NCBI GenBank assembly: GCA_021798235.1
Contig: JAJZMO010000352.1
Location: 1 to 10,174, forward strand
Source of the DNA: Acidobacteriota bacterium
GTDB taxonomy: Bacteria > Acidobacteriota > Terriglobia > Terriglobales > Acidobacteriaceae
Direction: 5' to 3'
DNA length: 10,174 bases
Both the position numbers and the translations under genes were made by a program. Under the pieces are notes generated by a model. The model made no database searches. It saw only the letters and a program-made list of their open reading frames with translations, and was not told the origin of the DNA. Position 1 is the stretch's first letter; every line of letters starts with the position of its first letter. Shown in pieces: positions 1 through 7,227 of the stretch.

Positions 1-31
1 CCATAAGCGGCCAATCGCTTCCCGTTTTGAT

Positions 32-1168
32 TCAGGTGGCGTGAAGATTTGTTATCTCGGTGAGGATTTTGATGAGTCGGACGGAGAGTCTGCGAAGATG
101 TTTGCGTGCATCGAGAGATGGAAGCGAGCGACGGTACATCTCCATGACATGCTGAGCAGAGAGCAGAGCGTCGATGACGCCATCGAGACCTGCGCTTGCA
201 CCGTCAGAGGATCCCCTGGGCTTTGGTGTCAGATGTCTGGGTTTAGAGCGGGCCAGACGGAACTCACGTTCAAGGTCGGTAAGAGCGACATCGACATAGC
301 GCATGGTCATGGCTGGATCGACATGGCCGAGTAACTTCATCAGGACCGGGAAGCTGACACCGGAGCGCAGCATCTCTGTGGCATAGGTGTGCCTGAACTG
401 ATGGGGGACGATCTCTGTGGGAAGACCGAGCGAGTGGCAGACCTGATGCAGGTAATCGCGGAGCTGAACGAGGATAGCCACTTTGCTTCCGGGACGCGCC
501 AGAAGGCGTCCGTCATCAGGCAGGGGATCCAGGGAACGGAAGAAGCGCAGGCGATGCACGAGATCCCGGCCGAAGACATCGACGGGGACCATGCGCTCGG
601 TTCTGAGCTTTCCGAGAGGGACATGAACAGCCCACTGGTTTGGGGCGGTAGCGCGCAGGCAGTCGTACGACAGATCGACGCACTCACCGATGCGCATGCC
701 GGTGTGGCGGAGCAGGAGGAAGACGTTTGAGCCCAGGTCGTTACGGCGCAGAAACTCCTGCTGCAGGAGCAGATCCTGCTCGGCGGTGAGCGGTCGGGGG
801 AGCGTATGAGGCGAGCGCGGAATATCCTCGCGGAGCAGCAGGTGGGCCAGTTCAGCAAGCTGGCTGGTACGAGCCAGCTCATGGAAGATGGTGCGCAGAG
901 CGAAGAGCCGTCCGATGCAGGTGGTTGCGGCCAGAGGTGGGTTCCGGGCGCGCAGATGCGCCATCCATCCGAGGAGATGAGGATCGCGGCGGAGCTGTTC
1001 GAGACGAGTGATCTTCGGATGTTCGGTGCCGAGATAAACGAGGAAGCTACGTACCACGATGTCGTAGTTGCGCTTGCTGGAAGGCGCGAGTGCGGTCGAC
1101 AGGGACTCGACCGCGTGCGCGAAGACGGGCGCCAGCGGATGCTGTAGCGGGGGACGGCGCCAGCGCAT
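32..1168 (-). CDS. Tyrosine recombinase/integrase (second of a tandem pair)
   Basis: This is a tyrosine site-specific recombinase of about 378 residues, expected to cut and rejoin DNA through a 3'-phosphotyrosine. Numbered from the ATG at 1168, the catalytic set is complete: Arg159 (TGMRIGE), Lys187 (LGKLRTER), His256 and Arg259 (PHQFRHTYA), His282 (LLGH) and the nucleophile Tyr291 (MRYVDV). A SAM-like core-binding domain occupies about residues 20-110. An arginine-rich tail of about 85 residues follows the tyrosine, longer than in XerC/D. The frame is open to a GTG at 1198, but the ATG at 1168 overlaps the upstream gene's TGA by one base (TGATG) and has a GAGG 8 bases before it (1177-1180 on the plus strand), so I chose it. 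It is the last complete gene of the minus-strand operon and is probably translationally coupled to its neighbour. The family call is secure, but its DNA target is not known. Confidence 0.93.
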   Translation of the reverse strand: MRWRRPPLQHPLAPVFAHAVESLSTALAPSSKRNYDIVVRSFLVYLGTEHPKITRLEQLRRDPHLLGWMAHLRARNPPLAATTCIGRLFALRTIFHELARTSQLAELAHLLLREDIPRSPHTLPRPLTAEQDLLLQQEFLRRNDLGSNVFLLLRHTGMRIGECVDLSYDCLRATAPNQWAVHVPLGKLRTERMVPVDVFGRDLVHRLRFFRSLDPLPDDGRLLARPGSKVAILVQLRDYLHQVCHSLGLPTEIVPHQFRHTYATEMLRSGVSFPVLMKLLGHVDPAMTMRYVDVALTDLEREFRLARSKPRHLTPKPRGSSDGASAGLDGVIDALLSAQHVMEMYRRSLPSLDARKHLRRLSVRLIKILTEITNLHAT

Positions 1169-2211
1169 CAGGAGATCCTCGGCTTCGGGTGGATGCACTG
1201 TGCCGCAGCGCGGGCATACTGGAGATAGACATCCTGGGGCGAGACCTTGACGTAGTGGAGAGTGGTTTCGATGTCGGCATGCCCCATCAGTTGCATGAGC
1301 GCGGGCAGGCTGATGCCGGCGCGCACCATATCGGAGGCGAAGGTATGGCGGAAGCGGTGGGGGTTGGCGATGGTCACGCCTGTGGTACGGCGATGATGGC
1401 GGAATAGAGAGCGTAATCCGGCCGGGGTCATGCGCTGGCCGCGCGCGGTCCCTTTCAGCGCCACGAACAGTGCGGCCGTGCAGGGATCAGGTCGCTCCAG
1501 TCGCAGGTAATGGTCAAGCAGTTGGGTTGTCTCCGGTGCGAGGGGTAGCAGGCGCAGCTTGTTGCCCTTGCCACGCACGCGGAGCTGACCTTCGGATAAC
1601 AGCACATCGTCGCGGTTCAGTGCGATAACTTCGGCCGAGCGTAGTCCATGCATGAGCATCAGACCTACGATGGCCAGATCGCGGGCGTTGCGAAAACTGG
1701 ACCAGAAGCGTGCCACTTCCTCGACCGAGAGCGGGATGACGTTGCGTCGTGGTTCTCTGATGCGCAGCCTGCTGATCTCGAATCGGGGGCGTCCCAGGCC
1801 CATGGGCCTACGGTGTAGGTATATCTTATGAAAGCCTCGCGCGACCTGGCAGGGAGCGTCCGGGAACTCATGGCGGATGGCGCGATCGGCACAAGCCACT
1901 CGGTCGTTGATGGTAGAGGCAGACGGTGGCGGTTGCTGGCTGGACTGGAAGCGCATGTAATCGAACAGCGTCGATTCGGTAAGGTCGGCTGCGGAGATAT
2001 CACCCGTGTGATGAACACTCTCCCACCAGCGCACGAAGTGCAGCAGGCTGTGTGCATAGCTGTACAGGGACTTGTCGGCAAGGCGGCGGACATACTCCCG
2101 GTCCAGGTAGCGGTTGATCCAGCCCACACCCTGGCCTGTCTCCTGTTCGATTACGTAAATGGGGCTGTGTGCCCCTGACGCCATCTTTTCGCGAACAACA
2201 CGGAACTTCAT
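1168..2211 (-). CDS. Tyrosine recombinase/integrase (first of a tandem pair)
   Basis: This is a 347-residue tyrosine recombinase with an N-terminal core-binding domain (about residues 40-135) and a catalytic domain (about 160-335). The active-site residues visible are Arg191 (MHGLRSAEV), a lysine in the beta-hairpin RGKGNK (about 215-218), His285 and Arg288 (PHRFRHTFA), His311 (LMGH) and Tyr320 (TLHYVKV). Length and motif spacing are close to XerC/XerD. The ATG at 2211 sits inside the stop of the primase gene (an ATGA overlap of 4 bases), with GGAGG about 10 bases upstream (2222-2226 on the plus strand). Its own stop overlaps the ATG of the next recombinase. This pattern of linked recombinases recalls Tn554-type and recombinase-in-trio elements, where several recombinases act together. 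That comparison is an inference from gene order. The protein differs clearly in sequence from its neighbour, so the pair is not a recent duplication. Confidence 0.93.
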   Translation of the reverse strand: MKFRVVREKMASGAHSPIYVIEQETGQGVGWINRYLDREYVRRLADKSLYSYAHSLLHFVRWWESVHHTGDISAADLTESTLFDYMRFQSSQQPPPSASTINDRVACADRAIRHEFPDAPCQVARGFHKIYLHRRPMGLGRPRFEISRLRIREPRRNVIPLSVEEVARFWSSFRNARDLAIVGLMLMHGLRSAEVIALNRDDVLLSEGQLRVRGKGNKLRLLPLAPETTQLLDHYLRLERPDPCTAALFVALKGTARGQRMTPAGLRSLFRHHRRTTGVTIANPHRFRHTFASDMVRAGISLPALMQLMGHADIETTLHYVKVSPQDVYLQYARAAAQCIHPKPRIS

Positions 2212-3257
2212 AGCTCTGCGGCCTCCACAAGCGACTGGAACTGATGCGCATCTCCACTGCCAACGAGGAAGGAGTTCGGATCATGTCCTGCCGGCAGCAC
2301 CACCCGGCGAACAGCTACAGCGTGTGCTGCGAGGCGATGGGCCAGATGTTCTGCTGCTTGTTGGCCGCTCTGGTTCTGATCGGTATCGAAGGTGAGGTAG
2401 ACGGTACGCTCGCCGTCGCACAACTGACGGAACTGTGCTGCGTTGAGATGCGAGCCCAGCAAACAGGTGACGTTGGAGAAACCTGCCTGACGCAGGGCGG
2501 CATAGTCGAACAGACCTTCGACCAGGATGATCTCCGGGTAGTGGCGAACCTTCTCCCATGCATATAAGCCACCCTTGCTGCCGGGCAGGAAACGGTGCGC
2601 GAACGAAGAACCGATACTGCGGCCGTAGAGGTTGACGATGTGTCCGCCGTGGCGCAACGGGAACACGATGCGCTGACAGAGAGCATCCGCGCCGCGCGCA
2701 CTGATCAGGCCAGAGCTTCGTAACAACTCCATCGAATAGCCCTGCGCGGTCAGATAGCGACGCAGGTTCCCGCCGGGCGCATAGCCGATACCGAGTTCCC
2801 GAATCAGGGCCGGATCATGCACTCCGCGCCGGTGGAGGTAGATCATCGCTTCCGGACAACGGTCCAGTTGCTGCTGATAGAACAGCGCGGCTTCGTCAAG
2901 CGCGGCCGTGGAATCAACCTGCGAATCGGTCTCATGATCGAAACAAGCCAGACTCTGACCGAAAGACAGGCCACGCGACAACTGGATAAAGCGAAACAGG
3001 TCGCCGCCCCGCCCGCAGCCGTGGCAGTAGAAGACATTTTTTCGGGTGTTGACGTAGAACGACGGCCGGGCTTCCTTGTGCAGTGGGCATAACCCGACAT
3101 ACTCGGAGCCGCCCACAGGCCGCCCCTCCCAGTTCTGCTGTCGCAAATAATCCAGCAGCGGTGTTCGCCGCTTGAGTCCTTCGACCTCGTCGCCCACAGC
3201 GCCCCTTTTCGCCTCCGGAGTCCAGCGTAGGGAACCCTCAGCACCCTTCCCAGGCAA
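2208..3257 (-). CDS. DnaG-like primase, CHC2 zinc finger plus TOPRIM, no C-terminal helicase-binding domain
   Basis: This protein probably makes RNA or DNA primers on single-stranded DNA. In the 349-residue reading the CHC2 zinc finger is Cys57-Pro-Leu-His60 with Cys78-His-Gly-Cys81. A DnaG-like basic segment ending in IVNLYGRS lies near 194-215. The TOPRIM fold has the acidic motif VEGLFD (Glu247) and FDTDQNQSG (Asp291, Asp293), the metal-binding residues. Cellular DnaG is about 600 residues, and the C-terminal DnaB-interaction domain is absent here, as in many element-borne primases. The first in-frame start is TTG at 3257, with no clear Shine-Dalgarno. GTG at 3197 is a reasonable alternative that keeps both domains. 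The stop overlaps the ATG of the downstream recombinase (ATGA), which suggests coupled translation. It lies 24 bases after the zinc-ribbon gene. The family is certain, but a specific role in element replication is inferred. Confidence 0.92.
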   Translation of the reverse strand: MPGKGAEGSLRWTPEAKRGAVGDEVEGLKRRTPLLDYLRQQNWEGRPVGGSEYVGLCPLHKEARPSFYVNTRKNVFYCHGCGRGGDLFRFIQLSRGLSFGQSLACFDHETDSQVDSTAALDEAALFYQQQLDRCPEAMIYLHRRGVHDPALIRELGIGYAPGGNLRRYLTAQGYSMELLRSSGLISARGADALCQRIVFPLRHGGHIVNLYGRSIGSSFAHRFLPGSKGGLYAWEKVRHYPEIILVEGLFDYAALRQAGFSNVTCLLGSHLNAAQFRQLCDGERTVYLTFDTDQNQSGQQAAEHLAHRLAAHAVAVRRVVLPAGHDPNSFLVGSGDAHQFQSLVEAAEL

Positions 3258-3281
3258 GGATGGTGGGCAAAGAGATTTTTC

Positions 3282-3932
3282 TCAGCGCCGCATCGGACAA
3301 AAAACCTGGAGAACCGGCAGCAGTCGGCACACAGACTCCACTTCGTCCTCGCCGCGGGCTCTCAGCCAGTCAGTCACACAGGCCAGGAACTGATCGAAAA
3401 ACGAATGCCACGACCGGCAGCGATCCAGACCAGATGACCAGCGACGTACCGTCGACGGATCGGGCTGCCGATCAGGATCCTTGCACCTCGGTACGGCCTT
3501 CTCCCACGAGCAGGGCTCCGCCATCCGCCGCAGAAATGCCTGGCAGCGCGCCAACAAGCTGTAGTGCGTGTAGGGAAGAGAAAACACCGGCAGGAAGGTG
3601 AATGTCCTTCCGCATCGGACACAGCGGCCCCGGCGAATCCCGATCCAGTCGTGATACTCGTCGTGCGCCTGCTTGCGCCGTCGTCCGTGACCGATGATCG
3701 AATCCTGCCCGCAAACCGGGCAGCGGCGTATGATGATCTCGTCCGAGTCTTCGGCCCAGTCGGCGGCAAGCCGCTGCACAGGGATCGATACTGGGACAAA
3801 GAGGATCGTAACCTCACACGGGTCCCGCTCCCTGCGCTGATCCGCCAAGATGCTGGCAGGAAGCGGGGCCCCGCCTCCTGAAGAAATCCAACTGAAAGAA
3901 AAATATAACTTCTTACTGCCTGCCTCGATCAC
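3282..3932 (-). CDS. Zinc-ribbon protein with HTH-like segment (DUF6431-type)
   Basis: The protein has up to 216 residues. A four-cysteine zinc ribbon is clear: CPVCG (Cys71, Cys74) paired with CVRCG (Cys104, Cys107), separated by a basic stretch GHGRRRKQ. After it come an aromatic segment FLPVFSLPYTHYSLLARCQ and a helical region with DPSTVRRWSSGL (about 158-169) that resembles the helix-turn-helix of transposase N-terminal domains. I recognise this as the DUF6431 type, which I recall being found beside recombinases. DNA binding is likely, but no function has been shown to my knowledge. The frame opens at GTG 3932, but that start has no Shine-Dalgarno and the first about 40 residues look non-conserved and contain a long palindrome. 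The real start may be the TTG at 3848 or nearby, with conserved sequence from about TILFVPVSI. It lies 24 bases upstream of the primase and is probably its operon partner. Confidence 0.75.
   Translation of the reverse strand: MIEAGSKKLYFSFSWISSGGGAPLPASILADQRRERDPCEVTILFVPVSIPVQRLAADWAEDSDEIIIRRCPVCGQDSIIGHGRRRKQAHDEYHDWIGIRRGRCVRCGRTFTFLPVFSLPYTHYSLLARCQAFLRRMAEPCSWEKAVPRCKDPDRQPDPSTVRRWSSGLDRCRSWHSFFDQFLACVTDWLRARGEDEVESVCRLLPVLQVFCPMRR
3857..3880. promoter_or_regulatory. 24-bp near-perfect GC-rich palindrome
   Basis: The inner core is a perfect 12-bp palindrome, GCGGGGCCCCGC (3863-3874). The flanks CAGGA and TCCTG extend the pairing to 24 bp with a single mismatched pair (3862/3875). On the minus strand an AGGAGG lies in its first arm, and an AT-rich patch resembling a -10 region (TTATATTTTT when read on minus) lies about 20 bases upstream. 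It could be an operator, a hairpin controlling translation of the zinc-ribbon gene, or a binding site for that protein. There is no T-tract after it on either strand, so a terminator is unlikely. The role is inferred from shape and place only. Confidence 0.4.
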
Positions 3933-3937
3933 ATGGT

Positions 3938-4075
3938 TCAGCTTTTTGGCCGGTTATCTCCGCCTAACCGCTCTTCCAGACAAATGACGAAATAGGTACC
4001 GCCATGTCGGCTGGGCGCCAGAAATCCTGTGTCTTGCCGCAGGGTTGCGATGTCGTCATAGACTTCAATCAGCAT
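3938..4075 (-). CDS. Possible small protein, 45 residues
   Basis: I do not recognise this protein. It starts MLIEVYDDIATLRQDTG and ends GDNRPKS, with no membrane segment or cysteine motif. The ATG at 4075 has an excellent Shine-Dalgarno, GGAGG 8 bases upstream (CCTCC at 4084-4088 on plus), and the codons look like real coding sequence. The frame is open further upstream to 4336, but that part only mirrors the helicase gene. The start codon shares the tetranucleotide CATG with the start of the divergent helicase, so each gene's promoter would have to lie inside the other gene. The stop is 5 bases before the GTG that opens the zinc-ribbon frame, so it may be the first gene of the leftward operon. 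It could also be a chance ORF in an intergenic region. Confidence 0.45.
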   Translation of the reverse strand: MLIEVYDDIATLRQDTGFLAPSRHGGTYFVICLEERLGGDNRPKS

Positions 4076-6269
4076 GAACTCTGCCTCCACGCCGTCAGCT
4101 AGCCCCTCCGAGGAGATCTCCGGTCTGGTTGAGCGGGTGACCTTCTTCAATGAAGAAAGCGGCTTCGCCGTGCTCCGGGTGAAGGTTCGAGGGCATCGGG
4201 AACTGGTTACGATCCTGGGCTCCTTGCCGTCTGTGAGTGCCGGTGAATGGTTGACGGCCGAGGGCTGGTGGGTACGGGATCGGGAGCATGGGCTCCAGTT
4301 CAGAGCTAAGGTGTTGAAAGCTGTCCCGCCAACCACAAGCGAAGGCGTGGAACGCTACCTGGCCGGAGGCTTCGTAAAGGGTGTCGGTCCGGTTCTTGCC
4401 AGGAAGCTGGTTTCGCATTTCGGTGCAGAGGTTCTCGGGATCATTGGGAACACCCCCCACGAGCTGGAAAGCGTCGATGGTATCGGGCCGAAACGCCGTG
4501 AGCGCATCGCCAGCGCGTGGCAAGAAGGAGTGCAAATACGCGAGATCATGCTCTTTCTGCATAGTCATGGGGTCAGTACGGGCCGCGCGGTCCGTATTTA
4601 CAAGACATATGGGAATCTGGCCATTCAGACAGTCCGGGAAAACCCCTACACGCTGGCCAAAGAGATTCGCGGCATCGGTTTTGCCACTGCTGATCAGATT
4701 GCGCAGAGCGTTGGCATCCCCCGGGATTCGCAGAATCGTGCAAGGGCCGGAGTCGACCACGTCCTGCTTGGGGCAACCTCCGAGGGGCATTGCGCCCTTC
4801 CGCTGGAAAAGCTGAAGGCATCTGCCGTGAAGCTTCTTGAGGTGCCTGTGGAGACTGTCGAGCAGGCCATATCCCAGATGCTGACCAGCGGTTTCCTTCT
4901 GCTGGATGAGATCGATGGAGAGCCACTTGTCTTCCTCCCTCACATGAGAAAGGCGGAAGACGGTATAGCGATCAGGATCAGGGATCTGGCCACAGCCCCA
5001 GTGAGCTACCCAGAGATCGACATGGCAAAAGCCCTGCTCTGGTGTGAGGAGCGGACCGGCAAGGCGCTTGCTCCGAGCCAGCGGGATGCATTAAAAACCG
5101 CGCTGACAAACAGAACCGTCATTATCACCGGCGGTCCGGGTGTAGGCAAGACGACGCTTGTGAACTCAATCCTTCTGATTCTCCGGGCAAAGAAGGTGAA
5201 GTGCCTTCTGTGTGCACCAACTGGCAGGGCGGCGAAACGCCTTTCGGAAACGACGGGGCTGGAGGCCAGGACCATTCACCGTTTATTGGAAGTCGATCCG
5301 GCCACGGGCAGGTTTACACGGAATGAGGACAAGCCGCTGGAGTGCGACCTGCTCGTCGTAGACGAAACATCCATGGTGGATGTCCTGCTGATGTACGCAC
5401 TTCTTCGCGCCCTCCCCAGGAACGCAGGGTTAATCATGGTGGGCGATGTGGATCAACTGCCATCGGTTGGTCCGGGCAACGTCCTGCGGGACCTGATAGA
5501 CAGTGGGGTCATTCCGGTCGTGCGCCTGACCGAGGTATTTCGCCAGGCTTCCACGAGCAAAATTATTACCAACGCTCACCTCGTCCGCCAGGGGAAGATG
5601 CCCGAGTTACGGACAGCGGAAACCAGCACGGACTTCTATTTCATAGAGAGGGACACGCCTGAGGACATAGCGGCAACGCTGACGAGGCTTGTTCAAGACC
5701 GGATTCCCAATGCGCACAAGGTCAACGCGATCCGGGACGTCCAGGTGCTGTGCCCCATGAACCGCGGATCGATCGGAGTGCGAGAACTGAATATCGCACT
5801 TCAGGAACGATTGAATCCTGTTCGTCCTGGCGAGCCTGCTGCAGAGCGATTCGGCTGGCGCTTCCAGGCGCGAGACAAGGTCATTCAGACCGAGAACGAC
5901 TACTCGAAGGAGGTCTTCAACGGCGACATCGGAACCATCGAAAAGATCGATCCCGTCGAGCAGGAAGTCCTCATCCGGTTCGACGACAGGCTGGTGACCT
6001 ATGACTTCGGGGAGTTGGATGAGGTCTCACTGGCCTACGCGGTTACAATTCACAAGTCGCAGGGATCGGAGTTTCCCGCCGTGGTCATCCCGCTTGCCAT
6101 GCAGCACTACATGTTGCTCCAGCGCAACCTGATCTACACGGGCATGACCCGCGCCAGGAAATTGCTCGTTTTGGTCGGGCAGAAGAAGGCCCTTGGCCTT
6201 GCGGTCCGTAACGATCAGTCACGGAAGAGGTACTCGGGATTGCTGAGCAGTTTGAAGCAACCGGGCTAA
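4074..6269 (+). CDS. recD2: RecD2-type ATP-dependent 5'-3' DNA helicase (SF1B, RecD/TraA family)
   Basis: This is a 731-residue superfamily 1B helicase, the usual length for RecD2. It has an N-terminal OB-fold with ISGLVERVTFFNEESGFAVL (from about residue 15), then helix-hairpin-helix repeats (GVGPVLARKL and DGIGPKRRERI, about 90-150), and then the motor. Walker A is GGPGVGKT (353-360), Walker B ends VVDETSM (Asp430-Glu431), motif III is GDVDQLPSVG (from 457), the VFRQ motif follows, and the C-terminal UvrD-like domain has IHKSQGSEF (near 660) and YTGMTRAR (near 690). Unlike RecD of RecBCD, RecD2 works without RecB and RecC. It is linked to DNA repair and replication-fork processing in the few species studied. 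An in-frame TAG at 4059 fixes the start to the ATG at 4074, although its Shine-Dalgarno is poor. Divergence from a primase-recombinase operon suggests it could serve element replication, but it may simply be chromosomal. Confidence 0.95.
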   Translation: MNSASTPSASPSEEISGLVERVTFFNEESGFAVLRVKVRGHRELVTILGSLPSVSAGEWLTAEGWWVRDREHGLQFRAKVLKAVPPTTSEGVERYLAGGFVKGVGPVLARKLVSHFGAEVLGIIGNTPHELESVDGIGPKRRERIASAWQEGVQIREIMLFLHSHGVSTGRAVRIYKTYGNLAIQTVRENPYTLAKEIRGIGFATADQIAQSVGIPRDSQNRARAGVDHVLLGATSEGHCALPLEKLKASAVKLLEVPVETVEQAISQMLTSGFLLLDEIDGEPLVFLPHMRKAEDGIAIRIRDLATAPVSYPEIDMAKALLWCEERTGKALAPSQRDALKTALTNRTVIITGGPGVGKTTLVNSILLILRAKKVKCLLCAPTGRAAKRLSETTGLEARTIHRLLEVDPATGRFTRNEDKPLECDLLVVDETSMVDVLLMYALLRALPRNAGLIMVGDVDQLPSVGPGNVLRDLIDSGVIPVVRLTEVFRQASTSKIITNAHLVRQGKMPELRTAETSTDFYFIERDTPEDIAATLTRLVQDRIPNAHKVNAIRDVQVLCPMNRGSIGVRELNIALQERLNPVRPGEPAAERFGWRFQARDKVIQTENDYSKEVFNGDIGTIEKIDPVEQEVLIRFDDRLVTYDFGELDEVSLAYAVTIHKSQGSEFPAVVIPLAMQHYMLLQRNLIYTGMTRARKLLVLVGQKKALGLAVRNDQSRKRYSGLLSSLKQPG

Positions 6270-6361
6270 CGGACCAGGAACGGTGAAGGTACGCTTGGGA
6301 GGTTTCTATATCGACCTGCGCCCAGAGATTCCGGTTCACTTTATTCTGGATCTTCAGGTCC

Positions 6362-6568
6362 ATGCCCCAGGAACCAAAACTCGACCGGGTACGCCGTCGG
6401 CGCATCCGCAACGCCGAACGTAAACTCCACGAAGCCAATTTGCGCCTTGCGCGAGCGGAGCGCAGTATCAGGTATTGGTCCCGTATACTCGCCGACCTGA
6501 ATTATGAGAAGACCTGTGAAGTCCAGCCACCGCTGTGGTCCGATGAGCCGGATGACCCGGTGGATTGA
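6362..6568 (+). CDS. Hypothetical small basic coiled-coil protein, 68 residues
   Basis: I do not recognise this ORF. About residues 8-45 are rich in Arg, Ala, Glu and Leu (for example RRRIRNAERKLHEANLRLA) and should form an amphipathic, basic helix or short coiled coil, followed by an acidic tail SDEPDDPVD. The ATG has only a weak AGG very close to it, and nothing better is seen. It begins 92 bases after the helicase stop on the same strand and could be co-transcribed. The same frame continues open past the TGA for another 54 codons, so the gene could be a piece of a longer one. Confidence is moderate to low. Confidence 0.4.
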   Translation: MPQEPKLDRVRRRRIRNAERKLHEANLRLARAERSIRYWSRILADLNYEKTCEVQPPLWSDEPDDPVD

Positions 6569-6610
6569 TATTGGGAGAGCGCACTGCAGGCGCCGCCCGG
6601 AAAGTTGGCG

Positions 6611-6733
6611 ATGATCGTGGAATCTGATGACGGCTCAAGGCGACCAGAGATTACCGGGGTCAAGGCGAATCGTGCAGGCAAAGTCGTGGGACTGCAGAGC
6701 GGTTATGCAGGCCCGGCGATCAGCGATCTATAG
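6611..6733 (+). CDS. Possible small ORF, 40 residues
   Basis: I found this by reading the gap after 6568. From ATG 6611 it begins MIVESDDG, contains GVKANRAGKVVGLQSG and ends ISDL before TAG. The codons look coding-like. A GGAAAG about 7 bases upstream is a fair ribosome-binding site. It is in exactly the same frame as the 68-residue ORF, with a single TGA (6566-6568) and 14 open codons between them. It may be an independent small gene, or the C-terminal part of a gene split by a nonsense mutation. I assign no function. Confidence 0.3.
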   Translation: MIVESDDGSRRPEITGVKANRAGKVVGLQSGYAGPAISDL

Positions 6734-6800
6734 TTCCATTCGGACCCAAACTGACTGACCCGAACGATGAATCTGCGCGCTTTCGAAGGGAGTAACGACC

Positions 6801-7127
6801 ATGCCGGATGCAGAGAAAGATGCAGTCGCCGCGGAGGTCGCAGCGCGGCGCCAGGCTTTCGATCTCGGACTGACAGACAAGCGAAAATACCCGATGCAGG
6901 AATTCAGGGCCTTCGTGCAGTCCGCACGCCGCTACATCGCGATGACCAAAGATGACCCATTGATTCACAGGAGTGTCGTTCGGGCGGTGAGTGGGCTTCG
7001 CGAATATCTGGAAGGCGAAAGGAAGCGAATCCCGGGGGATGTTCTCTTCGAGGCAGACAGGTTGGAGTGCTTGTTCTTTGCCGGCTACGATCCTTCATTT
7101 GAAGGCGATGAGCCCCCGGGGTTATGA
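6801..7127 (+). CDS. Hypothetical protein, 108 residues
   Basis: I do not recognise this protein. It is soluble and mostly helical by composition, charged, with no signal peptide or membrane segment. Visible stretches are DLGLTDKRKYPMQEFRAF, a central SARRYIAMTKDDPLIHRSVV, and an acidic C-terminal end with two aromatics (LFFAGYDPSFEGDEPPG). The start is well supported: GGGAG ends 8-9 bases before the ATG. It is on the same strand as the helicase and small ORFs and convergent with the integrase that ends at 7228. It could be an accessory protein of the mobile region. Its reality as a gene is likely, but its role is unknown. Confidence 0.65.
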   Translation: MPDAEKDAVAAEVAARRQAFDLGLTDKRKYPMQEFRAFVQSARRYIAMTKDDPLIHRSVVRAVSGLREYLEGERKRIPGDVLFEADRLECLFFAGYDPSFEGDEPPGL

Positions 7128-7227
7128 GTGGCGGAGTGGGCTTTCATAGCGAGAGGGTCACCGTTACAGCTTCAGGTTTTCAGGCTCGATGAGTAGGTGT
7201 CCTGCTTCGCTTCTGGAGAATCTGAGT

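Noticed and set aside
4076..4336. Minus-strand frame continuing upstream of the 45-residue ORF to give 132 residues
   Set aside because: This part is antisense to the helicase OB-fold and reads as low-quality sequence. The strong ribosome-binding site belongs to the ATG at 4075.
6283..6420. Plus-strand GTG frame beginning VKVRLGGFYIDL
   Set aside because: The start has no proper Shine-Dalgarno, the reading becomes Pro/Thr/Arg-rich noise after about 27 codons, and it overlaps the 68-residue ORF.
7171..7184. Short direct repeat TTCAGG-TT-TTCAGG
   Set aside because: It is too short and isolated to mean anything on its own.
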